Positions 17,244 to 25,381 of a stretch of 64,000 nucleotides of DNA are shown piece by piece. How positions within the stretch are numbered: the first letter of the stretch is position 1; each line of letters begins with the position of its first letter. Source of the stretch: an uncultured Lachnospiraceae bacterium (lineage in GTDB: Bacteria > Bacillota > Clostridia > Lachnospirales > Lachnospiraceae); contig CAJTXN010000007.1 of assembly GCA_910583605.1 (NCBI GenBank), positions 62,001 through 126,000 of the forward strand, read 5' to 3'. A program made the translations under genes and the position numbers. The notes below the pieces were generated by a model. It was not told the DNA's origin, did no database searches, and saw nothing but the letters and a program-made list of their open reading frames with translations.

Positions 17244-19361
17244 ATGAGTGAAGTATTTAGCGTATCAAAGATTTTTGGCGAAGATGTATTTAATGATACA
17301 GTGATGAAAGAGCGTCTGCCGAAAAAGGTTTATGAAGAACTGAGAAAAGTTATCGATGAGGGTGCCGAATTAAGCGTAGGACTTGCTGATGTAGTGGCAA
17401 ACGCCATGAAAGACTGGGCGCTTGAAAAAGGGGCGACACATTATACACACTGGTTCCAGCCGCTTACAGGCGTAACAGCCGAGAAACATGACTCATTTAT
17501 TTCGGCTCCTAAGTCCGACGGTAAAATATTAATGGAATTTTCTGGCAAGGAGCTGATCAAGGGCGAGCCGGATGCTTCTTCATTCCCTTCCGGCGGATTG
17601 AGAGCTACCTTTGAAGCCAGAGGATATACCGCATGGGATTGTACATCACCTGCATTTGTGAAAAGAGATGCCACGGGAGCCATTCTCTGTATACCGACGG
17701 CATTCTGTTCCTACACGGGAGAAGCGCTGGATAAGAAGACACCGCTGCTTCGTTCCATGGAAGCGATTAATACTCAGGCGCTTCGTATATTGAGATTATT
17801 TGGAAATACTACATCAAAAAGAGTAATTCCTTCCGTTGGACCGGAACAGGAATATTTTCTGGTAGACAGAGAAAAATATTTAAAGAGAAAAGACCTTATC
17901 TTTACCGGACGTACGTTATTCGGGGCTATGCCTCCGAAAGGCCAGGAACTGGAAGACCATTATTTTGGAAGTATCCGGGAACGTATCGGTGCATATATGA
18001 AAGACTTAAACGAAGAATTGTGGAGGCTGGGCGTATCCGCCAAGACACAGCATAACGAAGTGGCTCCGGCACAGCATGAGCTGGCTCCGATATATGCACA
18101 GGCCAATATAGCGGTGGACCATAACCAGATTACCATGGAAACCATGAAGAAAGTTGCAAGCCGTCACGGTATGGTTTGTCTGCTGCATGAAAAACCGTTT
18201 GCAGGGGTAAACGGTTCCGGTAAGCATAATAACTGGTCCATAACCACGGATGACGGTATTAATTTACTGGACCCGGGCAAGACGCCTCATGAAAATAAAC
18301 AGTTCTTATTAGTACTGACAGCCATTATGAAAGCTGTTGACGTTCATGCGGATTTACTTCGGGAAGCTGCGGCAAATCCGGGCAATGACCACAGACTGGG
18401 GGCAAATGAAGCTCCGCCGGCTATTATTTCCATGTTCCTGGGCGCACAGCTTCAGGATGTGCTGGGACAGTTAATAAATACGGGAGATGCCACCAGCAGT
18501 ATAAAGGCAGGAAAGTTAAAGACCGGTGTCAGCACCCTTCCGGACTTCAGAAAGGATGCCACAGACAGAAACAGAACTTCACCGTTTGCATTTACCGGCA
18601 ACAAATTTGAATTTCGTATGGTAGGTTCTTCTGATTCCGTTGCCAGCCCGAATGTTGTGCTGAATACCATCGTGGCAGAAGCTTTCTGCGATATTGCAGA
18701 TGAGCTGGAAAAAGCGGAGGATCTGGATATTGCAGTCCATGATCTCATTAAGAAACTGGCCACCGAACATCAGCGAATCGTATTTAACGGAAACGGTTAT
18801 GCGGACGAATGGGTAGAGGAAGCAGAGAACAGAGGATTACCAAATATCAAGACCATGGTGGATGCGATTCCGGCGCTGACTACTAAAAAAGCCGTTGCGT
18901 TATTTGAAAAATTCGGTGTGTTCACGGAAGCAGAATTGCAGTCCCGTGCGGAAGTTCAGTACGAGGCATACGCAAAAGCCATTAATATTGAAGCAAAAGC
19001 CATGATCGATATAGCAGGAAAGCAGATCATTCCTGCCGTAATTAAAGCAACAACACAGCTTGCGGCATCTATTAATGCAGTTACGGCTGCCTGCGGGGAT
19101 GCAGATGTGAGCGTACAGCAGGAATTGCTGGCTGAAACATCCGCATTGTTATCAGAGACAAAAGTTGCCCTTGCAAAGCTTCAGGATGTAACCGCTGAAG
19201 CCGCAGAGAAGGAAGAAGGAAAAGAACGGGCAGAATACTTTAAAGATACCGTGAAACCGGCAATGGATGAACTGAGAAGTCCGGTGGATAAGCTGGAAAT
19301 GCTTGTGGATAAGGACTTATGGCCAATGCCGTCCTATGGAGATTTAATCTTTGAAGTATAA
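17244..19361 (+). CDS. glnN: Type III glutamine synthetase
   Basis: 705-residue ATP-dependent enzyme that forms glutamine from glutamate and ammonium. Length and sequence fit the GSIII family (about 700 residues, hexamer dimers), not the ~440-residue GSI. Signatures include GTHYTHWFQPLTG, GGLRATFEARGYTAWDCTSP, the catalytic core PEQEYFLVD, QHNEVAPAQHELAPIY and GSGKHNNWSITTDDG, and the late FRMVGSSDSVASPN. Together with the Amt-PII fusion and asnB in this window it forms the nitrogen assimilation set. Expression is probably controlled through its leader. Confidence 0.97.
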   Translation: MSEVFSVSKIFGEDVFNDTVMKERLPKKVYEELRKVIDEGAELSVGLADVVANAMKDWALEKGATHYTHWFQPLTGVTAEKHDSFISAPKSDGKILMEFSGKELIKGEPDASSFPSGGLRATFEARGYTAWDCTSPAFVKRDATGAILCIPTAFCSYTGEALDKKTPLLRSMEAINTQALRILRLFGNTTSKRVIPSVGPEQEYFLVDREKYLKRKDLIFTGRTLFGAMPPKGQELEDHYFGSIRERIGAYMKDLNEELWRLGVSAKTQHNEVAPAQHELAPIYAQANIAVDHNQITMETMKKVASRHGMVCLLHEKPFAGVNGSGKHNNWSITTDDGINLLDPGKTPHENKQFLLVLTAIMKAVDVHADLLREAAANPGNDHRLGANEAPPAIISMFLGAQLQDVLGQLINTGDATSSIKAGKLKTGVSTLPDFRKDATDRNRTSPFAFTGNKFEFRMVGSSDSVASPNVVLNTIVAEAFCDIADELEKAEDLDIAVHDLIKKLATEHQRIVFNGNGYADEWVEEAENRGLPNIKTMVDAIPALTTKKAVALFEKFGVFTEAELQSRAEVQYEAYAKAINIEAKAMIDIAGKQIIPAVIKATTQLAASINAVTAACGDADVSVQQELLAETSALLSETKVALAKLQDVTAEAAEKEEGKERAEYFKDTVKPAMDELRSPVDKLEMLVDKDLWPMPSYGDLIFEV

Positions 19362-19424
19362 TCAAAAATTCATATATATGCATTACGGGAATATCATATA
19401 AGATTCCGGTTAAAGTTATATACA

Positions 19425-19475
19425 GGTAGCTGCTGCATTAGAAATAGTGTGGCAGTTACCTTATTCTGTTTTATT
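19425..19475 (+). terminator. Probable glnN terminator
   Basis: Thirteen-base stem beginning GGTAGCTGCTGCA and closing TGTGGCAGTTACC (with G-U wobbles), followed by a moderately T-rich tail. The tail is weak, so termination may be partial. Confidence 0.45.
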
Positions 19476-19494
19476 CAAGAAAAAGGAGGAAACT

Positions 19495-20328
19495 ATGTTA
19501 CGGATAGGCTGTCATTTATCAGCGGGAAAAGGATTTTTACACATGGGGAAAGAAATAGTATCCATCGGAGGCAATACATTTCAATTTTTTACCAGGAATC
19601 CCAGAGGAGGGAAAGCAAAGAAAATTGATGAAAAGGACATTCAGGCTTTTTTGGAATTCAAACAGGAAAACGGAATCGGAACCATACTTGCCCATGCGCC
19701 TTATACTCTGAATGCATGTTCGGCAGAAGAAAGGGTAAGGGAATTTGCATTTGAAGTGATGAGCGACGATTTAAGCCGGATGGAATATATACCGGGAAAT
19801 CTCTATAATTTTCATCCGGGAAGCCATGTTTCCCAGGGTGCGGAAAAAGGAATTGAAATGATAGCAGAATTGCTGAACCGGGTACTGAAAGAGGAACAGA
19901 CCACCATGGTATTACTGGAGACCATGGCAGGAAAAGGCAGTGAAGTTGGAAGAAGTTTTGAGGAATTACGGGCGATTATTGATAAGGTTGATTTAAACAG
20001 CCATCTGGGAGTATGTCTGGATACCTGTCATGTTTACGATGCCGGTTATGATATCGTCAACCATCTGGAGGAAGTCTTGGAGGAATTTGATAACGTCATT
20101 GGACTTGACCGGTTGAAGGCCCTTCACGTAAATGACAGCAAAAATGCATTTGGAAGTCATAAGGACAGACATGAACAGATTGGGGAAGGCAGTCTGGGGA
20201 TTAAAACCTTTGAATCAATCGTCAGTCATCCGGGACTGCGGGAATTACCCATGTATCTGGAAACACCCAATGAATTGGAAGGGTATCAGAAAGAGATAGA
20301 GTTATTAAAAAAAATGTATGATTCATGA
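19495..20328 (+). CDS. nfo: Endonuclease IV (AP endonuclease)
   Basis: 277-residue zinc enzyme that cuts 5' to abasic sites in base excision repair. Starts MLRIGCHLSAGKG; the ATG at 19495 follows AAGGAGG, while the longer frame from 19447 adds an unlikely 16 residues. Family motifs: FQFFTRNPRGG, HAPYTLN, NFHPGSH, LLETMAGKGSEVG, CLDTCHVYDAGYD, LHVNDSKN and HKDRHEQIGEG, carrying the three-zinc ligands. Cytoplasmic, monocistronic. Confidence 0.96.
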   Translation: MLRIGCHLSAGKGFLHMGKEIVSIGGNTFQFFTRNPRGGKAKKIDEKDIQAFLEFKQENGIGTILAHAPYTLNACSAEERVREFAFEVMSDDLSRMEYIPGNLYNFHPGSHVSQGAEKGIEMIAELLNRVLKEEQTTMVLLETMAGKGSEVGRSFEELRAIIDKVDLNSHLGVCLDTCHVYDAGYDIVNHLEEVLEEFDNVIGLDRLKALHVNDSKNAFGSHKDRHEQIGEGSLGIKTFESIVSHPGLRELPMYLETPNELEGYQKEIELLKKMYDS

Positions 20329-20435
20329 TGCTGTAAAATAGTTCATAATCTGCCGTTATGACCGGGATAATATATCAGGAAAAGAGATAAAAGTGATGTT
20401 AATATTGCGAAATATGAAGCAAATGGATTATGCAT

Positions 20436-20464
20436 TTGACCGGAAAAATTGTGTTTGTTATAAT
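20436..20464 (+). promoter_or_regulatory. Promoter of the zinc-ribbon/TPM operon
   Basis: TTGACC (20436-20441), 17-base spacer, TATAAT (20459-20464), 42 bases before the ATG at 20507. Confidence 0.75.
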
Positions 20465-20506
20465 TATAATGTTGCATGAGTAAAAAGATTAAGGAAGGAA
20501 AAGAAA

Positions 20507-21592
20507 ATGGATACACGCTCTTATGTTTGCCCGAACTGCGGGGCTCCGATGGAGTTTGACAGCGGACTGCAGAAAATGCATTGTTCCCATTGTGAGAACA
20601 CCATGACAGTTGATGAGATTGAGAATTATTATCGTGAACTGGACAGACAATATGATCATGAAAGTACACTGACGGAAGAAGATGATGTGGACGGCGTCTT
20701 TGAAGAAACTGCCGGAACCGGAGATTTTAAGGTTTACCGGTGTCAGGGATGCGGCGCCGAAATACTTACGGAAGAACATACGGCGGCAACTTTCTGCAGC
20801 TTTTGCGGAAGGCCGTCTATGATGGAAGACCGGTTAACCGGACAATTGATGCCTTCGGTTTTGATTCCGTTTAAGATAAAAAAGGAGGGGGCCACGGAGA
20901 TCTATACGGCTTGGTCAAAAAAGGGACTGCTGACACCGTCCAAATTAAAATCCCAGGCAACCATTGAAAAAATCACAGGAATATATGTACCGTTCTGGCT
21001 GTACGATTATAATGCGGAAATTCAGGTATCTGCCAAGTGTACCAGAACCAGAAGCGAGACACGGGGAGATTACCGGTATGTACATACGGATCATTTTATG
21101 GCGGAGCGTGATATTGAAACAGAGTATCTCAAGATTCCGGTAGATGCTTCCGAAAAAATGCCCGATGATGTTATGGATAAACTGGAACCGTTTTCCTATA
21201 GTGACCTGACCGGATTTGAAATGGCGTTTTTATCGGGTTATTATGCGGAAAAATATAATTATGACAGCAATCAGATGGCTCCCCGTGCGGAAAACCGGGT
21301 GAGACAATATGTCTATCAGGCGGCCATGAATACCATAAATGGTTATAGCAGTGTTACCGTGGTGAACCGGCATACAAAGCTGGGACGCAGATGTGTGAAA
21401 TATGCATTGCTCCCGGTGTGGATCTTAAACTATAAATATAAAAATAAAGACTATATGTTTGCAATGAACGGCCAGACCGGAAAAATCGTGGCTGACAGAC
21501 CGATTTCAACCGGAAAAATGGCAGGCTGGTTCAGCGGAATTCTGCTGGGCATATTTACGGTATTACAATTGATAGGGAGGTTTCTGATATGA
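20507..21592 (+). CDS. Zinc-ribbon protein, membrane-associated, function unknown
   Basis: 361 residues. Two N-terminal zinc ribbons, CPNC/CSHC (residues ~8-30) and CQGC/CSFC (~75-100), separated by an acidic segment, then a conserved body (VLIPFKIKKEGA, GIYVPFWLYDYN) and one C-terminal transmembrane helix (~340-360). Proteins of this type are sometimes mislabelled as PriA helicases because of the ribbons; no helicase motifs exist here. It overlaps the next gene (TPM domain) by ATGA, and the pair recurs together in Firmicutes as I recall. A membrane stress or quality-control role would fit but is not shown. Confidence 0.75.
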   Translation: MDTRSYVCPNCGAPMEFDSGLQKMHCSHCENTMTVDEIENYYRELDRQYDHESTLTEEDDVDGVFEETAGTGDFKVYRCQGCGAEILTEEHTAATFCSFCGRPSMMEDRLTGQLMPSVLIPFKIKKEGATEIYTAWSKKGLLTPSKLKSQATIEKITGIYVPFWLYDYNAEIQVSAKCTRTRSETRGDYRYVHTDHFMAERDIETEYLKIPVDASEKMPDDVMDKLEPFSYSDLTGFEMAFLSGYYAEKYNYDSNQMAPRAENRVRQYVYQAAMNTINGYSSVTVVNRHTKLGRRCVKYALLPVWILNYKYKNKDYMFAMNGQTGKIVADRPISTGKMAGWFSGILLGIFTVLQLIGRFLI

Positions 21593-22443
21593 TGGAAAAA
21601 ATTAAGAAATCCCTGCTGCTGGTAATTTTGGGAATCTGTTTCTGTACCATGTGCGGCTTTGACGATGATGAGAAAAAAGTATATGATACTGCCGGTTTAT
21701 TATCGGAAGAGCAGGAGTTGGAATTAGAGCTGGAATGTAATCGCCTGGGGGAAAAATATAAAACGGAAATCATAATTCTGACAACCGATGATGCGGGATA
21801 TATGACCAGTGAACAGTATGCGGAAAGTTTTGTGATACAGAATGATATCGGGTACAAAGAAAACCGTACAGATAAGTCCTGCATTTTATATCTCATTGAT
21901 ATGGATAACCGGGAGGTTTATATGTATCTGGGAGGTGTTACCCAGTACTATTTAGACAGCAAATGGGACGGTATTACTGATACTTCTGTAACTTACCTGA
22001 AAGCAGGAGACTATTATGAGGCATGCACAAGATTTCTTTCGGATACGGATTATTATATAGATAAAAAATATGATAAGTTTGAAAAAAAATACCGCAGTAA
22101 ATGGGATGATTTTTATGGAAATTATGACGATTTTGAAAAAGAATACATACAGGAGCCTTTTTGGGCATTTCTGAAAAATCCGTTGTGGTGTTTGCTGATT
22201 GCGGCAGTAATATCTGCGATATCCGTTTCCATAATGACATATTCCAATAAATCAAAGATGACGGCAAACGGAAACACCTATATGGATAAGAACGCATTCC
22301 AGTTTCATCGGAAATCTGACCACTTTATAAGAACCACAACAAAAAAACATAAAATTTCATCATCCGGCAGTTCCGGCGGCCACTCCGGCAGTCGTTCCGG
22401 CGGAGGCGGAAGAAGCCATGGAGGCGGGGGAAAAAAATTTTAA
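21589..22443 (+). CDS. TPM-domain protein (YgcG-like) with Gly/Ser-rich tail
   Basis: 284 residues with an N-terminal hydrophobic export segment (~8-24), an extracytoplasmic TPM domain (about 30-165; VYDTAGLLSEEQELELE, EIIILTTDDAGY), a second transmembrane helix (~198-218) and a cytoplasmic basic, Gly/Ser-rich tail (repeats of SSGGHSG, GGGGRSHGGGG type). TPM domains are linked to photosystem II repair in plants and appear in bacterial YgcG. The start overlaps the stop of the upstream gene (ATGA), so expression is coupled. Start could be either of two adjacent ATG codons. Confidence 0.82.
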   Translation: MMEKIKKSLLLVILGICFCTMCGFDDDEKKVYDTAGLLSEEQELELELECNRLGEKYKTEIIILTTDDAGYMTSEQYAESFVIQNDIGYKENRTDKSCILYLIDMDNREVYMYLGGVTQYYLDSKWDGITDTSVTYLKAGDYYEACTRFLSDTDYYIDKKYDKFEKKYRSKWDDFYGNYDDFEKEYIQEPFWAFLKNPLWCLLIAAVISAISVSIMTYSNKSKMTANGNTYMDKNAFQFHRKSDHFIRTTTKKHKISSSGSSGGHSGSRSGGGGRSHGGGGKKF

Positions 22444-22457
22444 ATATAAAAACAACA

Positions 22458-22490
22458 AAAAAAGAAGTATTGCAGATACTTCTTTTTTTG
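22458..22490 (+). terminator. Terminator of the zinc-ribbon/TPM operon
   Basis: Stem AAAGAAGTAT / ATACTTCTTT with loop TGCAG, then a T run. Confidence 0.85.
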
Positions 22491-22544
22491 CAATTCGGAA
22501 TATATAAAACAAAAAGGGGAGTATGAAAAAATGTAAAAAGAAAA

Positions 22545-22573
22545 TTGTATTTGTCATCTACATATGTTATTAT
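22545..22573 (+). promoter_or_regulatory. Candidate promoter for the small A+T-rich genes
   Basis: TTGTAT (22545-22550), 17-base spacer, TATTAT (22568-22573). The region is A+T-rich, so chance matches are likely. Confidence 0.4.
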
Positions 22574-22723
22574 AAAGTGAAATCATTAATAAAAAATATT
22601 CAGAATGTAAAAGTAAAATTAATATATTATGAATAATATATGAATGAAACGGTTATAAAAGAATATTTGAGAAGTTTTAAAAGAGTGCAGAAATACATAA
22701 TGATAAAAACAGGAGAGCATAGG

Positions 22724-22825
22724 ATGAAACAGTGGCAGAAGGAATGGTTAATTTATATTGTATCATTAATGATTAGGAATGTTTATGAAGTTTCGGAAGT
22801 ACGTTTAGATAGTGAGAATGATTAA
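22724..22825 (+). CDS. Possible small protein, 33 residues
   Basis: Reads MKQWQKEWLIYIVSLMIRNV and continues to DSEND. The ATG follows CAGGAG at good spacing, better than the upstream ATG at 22640, which has none. A hydrophobic centre (WLIYIVSLMI) suggests membrane association. No family recognised and no conservation evidence; it may be spurious. Confidence 0.3.
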   Translation: MKQWQKEWLIYIVSLMIRNVYEVSEVRLDSEND

Positions 22826-22891
22826 AAGCGTAAGAAATAACCTGATTTAAATCAGAAAAGAAAGTACATGCTGATGAATGGAGGAATTCAT

Positions 22892-23485
22892 ATGAAAGAA
22901 TATATAAAGAGGGTATCAGAGGTTTTTCTATGGTCTTTTGTATATTTTGCAAGTATTGTAACTATATTTTTGTTTTCATGTATGATAGATAAAAAAGCTC
23001 ATTATAGGCATCATGAATATGAAGATATTAGACATATCTGGAGTTGTTTGCAAAATGTACTGGATAACTATGTAAGTGATGAAAGATATTCGGCAATTGC
23101 AGATACTGATGAAAAAATGAGAGCATATAAATCATTAGACGATATTATAGAAACAGAACTTCGTTACTATAATGAGACAGAAGGTATGCAGGATAAAGAG
23201 CCATATAATGATTGTCTGTATAAAATTTTCGAAGGCCCCAAAGAATATGGAAAAAATTCTTTTGAACGGCTTCCGAGTGATGAACGATTTTGTTTTGAAG
23301 AAGAGGTTGTCAGATCTTTTCAAAAATATATTGACCCAAAGGGAAACGGTATATATTTTAGAGAGCCAAAAAGCAAGAAGTTTAAAGGCTGCCAGTTTTG
23401 GATACTGATACAGGGCAGTTATGAAGAGGGATATACAATGATGGTATTACCGGATAAGAAAGACCCCTTTTCGGAAGTCCGCTAA
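22892..23485 (+). CDS. Hypothetical membrane-anchored protein
   Basis: 197 residues, not recognised. One N-terminal transmembrane segment (about residues 10-32, VFLWSFVYFASIVTIFLFSC), then a charged, mostly helical extracytoplasmic part rich in Asp, Glu and Lys, ending with WILIQGSYEEGYTMMVLP. The ATG at 22892 has GGAGG eight bases upstream and is preferred to the ATG at 22868. The stretch 22.5-23.5 kb is more A+T-rich than its surroundings, suggesting acquired or fast-evolving DNA. It is followed closely by the cyclophilin gene. Confidence 0.6.
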   Translation: MKEYIKRVSEVFLWSFVYFASIVTIFLFSCMIDKKAHYRHHEYEDIRHIWSCLQNVLDNYVSDERYSAIADTDEKMRAYKSLDDIIETELRYYNETEGMQDKEPYNDCLYKIFEGPKEYGKNSFERLPSDERFCFEEEVVRSFQKYIDPKGNGIYFREPKSKKFKGCQFWILIQGSYEEGYTMMVLPDKKDPFSEVR

Positions 23486-23553
23486 GTATGATAAGATATA
23501 ATAAAAAGAAAGGTATATGTGTTTTGACTTACACAAAAAATGGTGAAAGAAGA

Positions 23554-24078
23554 ATGGAATCAAAGAATCCGATTGTAACATTTGAATTAGAAAATGGAAA
23601 AATAATGAATGCTGAGTTGTATCCGGAGATTGCTCCCAATACGGTCAGAAATTTTATCAGTCTTGTCAGGAAGGGATTTTATGACGGACTGATATTTCAC
23701 CGGGTAATCCGGGGTTTTATGATTCAGGGCGGCTGTCCGGAGGGAACCGGAATGGGAGGCCCGGGATATGGAATAAAGGGAGAATTTGCCCGGAATGGTT
23801 TTGTGAATCAGTTGAAACATACGCCGGGAGTGTTATCCATGGCGAGGGCACAGAATCCTAATTCTGCAGGTTCCCAGTTTTTTATCATGCATGAAACATC
23901 CCCGCACCTGGACGGTGAATATGCTGCGTTTGGAAAGCTGACGGAAGGGCAGGATGTAGTGGATGAGATTGCAAATCTGACTACCGACTATATGGACCGG
24001 CCGTTTGAAGATGTTGTTATGAAAAAAGTAACAGTAGAAACTTTTGGTGTCACATATGAGGAGCCGGAAACATGCTAA
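23554..24078 (+). CDS. Peptidyl-prolyl cis-trans isomerase, cyclophilin type
   Basis: 174-residue cytoplasmic cyclophilin (no signal peptide) that speeds proline isomerisation. Visible active-site segments: GLIFHRVIRGFMIQGG, SMARAQNPNSAGSQFFI, HLDGEYAAFGKLTEG. The canonical active-site Trp is replaced (HLDGEYAAFG), as in many bacterial forms. The ATG at 23554 gives a normal length; the frame open from 23488 adds residues with no support. Its stop overlaps the start of the HAD gene (ATGCTAA), so the two are translationally coupled. Confidence 0.93.
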   Translation: MESKNPIVTFELENGKIMNAELYPEIAPNTVRNFISLVRKGFYDGLIFHRVIRGFMIQGGCPEGTGMGGPGYGIKGEFARNGFVNQLKHTPGVLSMARAQNPNSAGSQFFIMHETSPHLDGEYAAFGKLTEGQDVVDEIANLTTDYMDRPFEDVVMKKVTVETFGVTYEEPETC

Positions 24079-24752
24079 AGGCAGTGATATTTGACATGGA
24101 CGGCGTGCTGATAGACAGTGAACCGGTGCATATGGAAGCGGACCGGAGATTAATGAAAGAACTGGGACTGAATTTTGATGAAAATTATTATGCCCAGTTT
24201 GTAGGTTCTACTGCAGATTATATGTGGGATAAGATGATAAAGGATTTTTCCTTATCCCGGACACCAGAGCAGCTTATGACCATGTCAGGGAAATATGTAA
24301 AAGAGATTACCGGAGGGGGCGGCTATCCGCCGGTACCGGGAGCGGCGGAACTGGTAAAACGGCTGTCCGGCGAGACTCTTCTTCTTGCGGTGGCTTCTTC
24401 TTCCGGCATGAGCCGGATTCAGTCCGTGTTGGATAATATGGGAATTCAATCCGAATTTCACAGTATTGTCAGCGGAACACTGGTAGAGAATCCAAAGCCG
24501 GCGCCGGATACATTTTTAAAGGCGGCGGAGCTGCTTCAGGTTTCTCCTTCGGAATGTCTGGTCATAGAGGATTCCTGGAATGGCATGAAAGCTGCCAAAG
24601 CAGCAGGAATGGTATGTCTGGGATATGAAAATCCGGATTCCGGTATGAACAGACAGAATATGGAGTATGCGGATTATATTGTACAGGGATTTGAGGATGT
24701 GGATTTAAAATTTCTGGAAATGGTATATTCCCATGCCATGGATGAACCATGA
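24072..24752 (+). CDS. HAD-superfamily hydrolase, beta-phosphoglucomutase-like
   Basis: 226-residue HAD-IA phosphatase or phosphomutase. Motif I DMDGVLIDSE, motif II (VASSSG), motif III Lys in NPKPAPDTF, motif IV VIEDSWNGMKAA; the helical cap sits between motifs I and II. The D-x-D-G-V pattern fits phosphatases and phosphoglucomutases acting on small sugar phosphates; the substrate is not readable. It starts inside the cyclophilin stop. Downstream in the same frame, after its TGA stop, the sequence continues as a GNAT acetyltransferase domain, so the gene may be the first half of a split fusion. Confidence 0.9.
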   Translation: MLKAVIFDMDGVLIDSEPVHMEADRRLMKELGLNFDENYYAQFVGSTADYMWDKMIKDFSLSRTPEQLMTMSGKYVKEITGGGGYPPVPGAAELVKRLSGETLLLAVASSSGMSRIQSVLDNMGIQSEFHSIVSGTLVENPKPAPDTFLKAAELLQVSPSECLVIEDSWNGMKAAKAAGMVCLGYENPDSGMNRQNMEYADYIVQGFEDVDLKFLEMVYSHAMDEP

Positions 24753-24788
24753 AGAGTATTTGATACGGAACGTCTGTATGCCAGGGAG

Positions 24789-25247
24789 ATGACACCGGAG
24801 GATCTGGACATTCTGTATGAGATTTATTCTTATCCGGAAATCACCAGATATATGGAGAATCTGTATGAAGACCAGACAAAAGAAGAAGAATTTACCCGGA
24901 ATTATATCAAATGTATGTACCGGTTTTACGGATACGGAATATGGGTGGTATGTTTAAAAGAAAATGACCGGCTTATCGGGCGGGCAGGAATATCCAACCG
25001 TACCATAGACGGTGAACTTTCCCTGGAAATCGGATATCTGATTGATGTCAGATATCAGAACCAGGGATATGCCACAGAGATTATTAACGGAATCCTGCGG
25101 TTTGCGAAAGAAAGACTGTTTATTGATGAAATACGCTGCGCAGTCAGTCATGGGAATCAGGTATCGGTTCATCTGGCAGAAAAATTCGGGTTTGAGTATG
25201 AATTTGAAACCGATGAATTTATATTTTATAAAAAGAAATTAAAATAG
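24789..25247 (+). CDS. GNAT-family N-acetyltransferase, possibly the second half of a split HAD-GNAT fusion
   Basis: GNAT fold with the acetyl-CoA loop YQNQGYATEII and the C-terminal HGNQVSVHLAEKFGFEYEFE. From the first ATG (24789) the protein lacks the first beta strand. In the same frame upstream the codons between the HAD stop (24750-24752) and this ATG read RVFDTERLYARE, which is the usual GNAT beginning. No start codon or ribosome site serves that segment; the only AGGGAG touches the ATG directly. This suggests a HAD-GNAT fusion interrupted by TGA, or termination-reinitiation. Substrate unknown. Confidence 0.75.
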   Translation: MTPEDLDILYEIYSYPEITRYMENLYEDQTKEEEFTRNYIKCMYRFYGYGIWVVCLKENDRLIGRAGISNRTIDGELSLEIGYLIDVRYQNQGYATEIINGILRFAKERLFIDEIRCAVSHGNQVSVHLAEKFGFEYEFETDEFIFYKKKLK

Positions 25248-25250
25248 AAA

Positions 25251-25291
25251 AAGAAAGCTCAAACCTTCTAAGTTCGAGCTTCCTTTTTTAT
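25251..25291 (+). terminator. Terminator after the HAD/GNAT unit
   Basis: Imperfect stem around AAGCTC / GAGCTT followed by CCTTTTTTA. Confidence 0.6.
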
Positions 25292-25312
25292 ATGTATAAT
25301 GTGAGGGAAAGT

Positions 25313-25349
25313 AAAAAACGAGGAGATTCCATCTGGAACGTCCTCGTTT
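25313..25349 (-). terminator. Terminator of the AI-2E family gene (leftward)
   Basis: Nine-base stem AAACGAGGA / TCCTCGTTT with a further near-complementary inner part (TTCCA/TGGAA). Read leftward it is followed by TTTTTT, so it ends the minus-strand gene. Confidence 0.8.
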
Positions 25350-25381
25350 CTATTTATATTATACTTTGAAATTATGATTTG

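Noticed and set aside
22523..22636. 37-codon frame starting MKKCKKKIVFVIYICYYKVK
   Set aside because: The GGGAG is only one base from the ATG, the frame overlaps the candidate promoter at 22545-22573, and the Lys/Ile/Tyr-rich product is what random A+T-rich DNA gives.
24750..24752. TGA as selenocysteine in a HAD-GNAT fusion
   Set aside because: The position falls in a linker between domains, not an active site, and no selenocysteine insertion hairpin was recognised just downstream.
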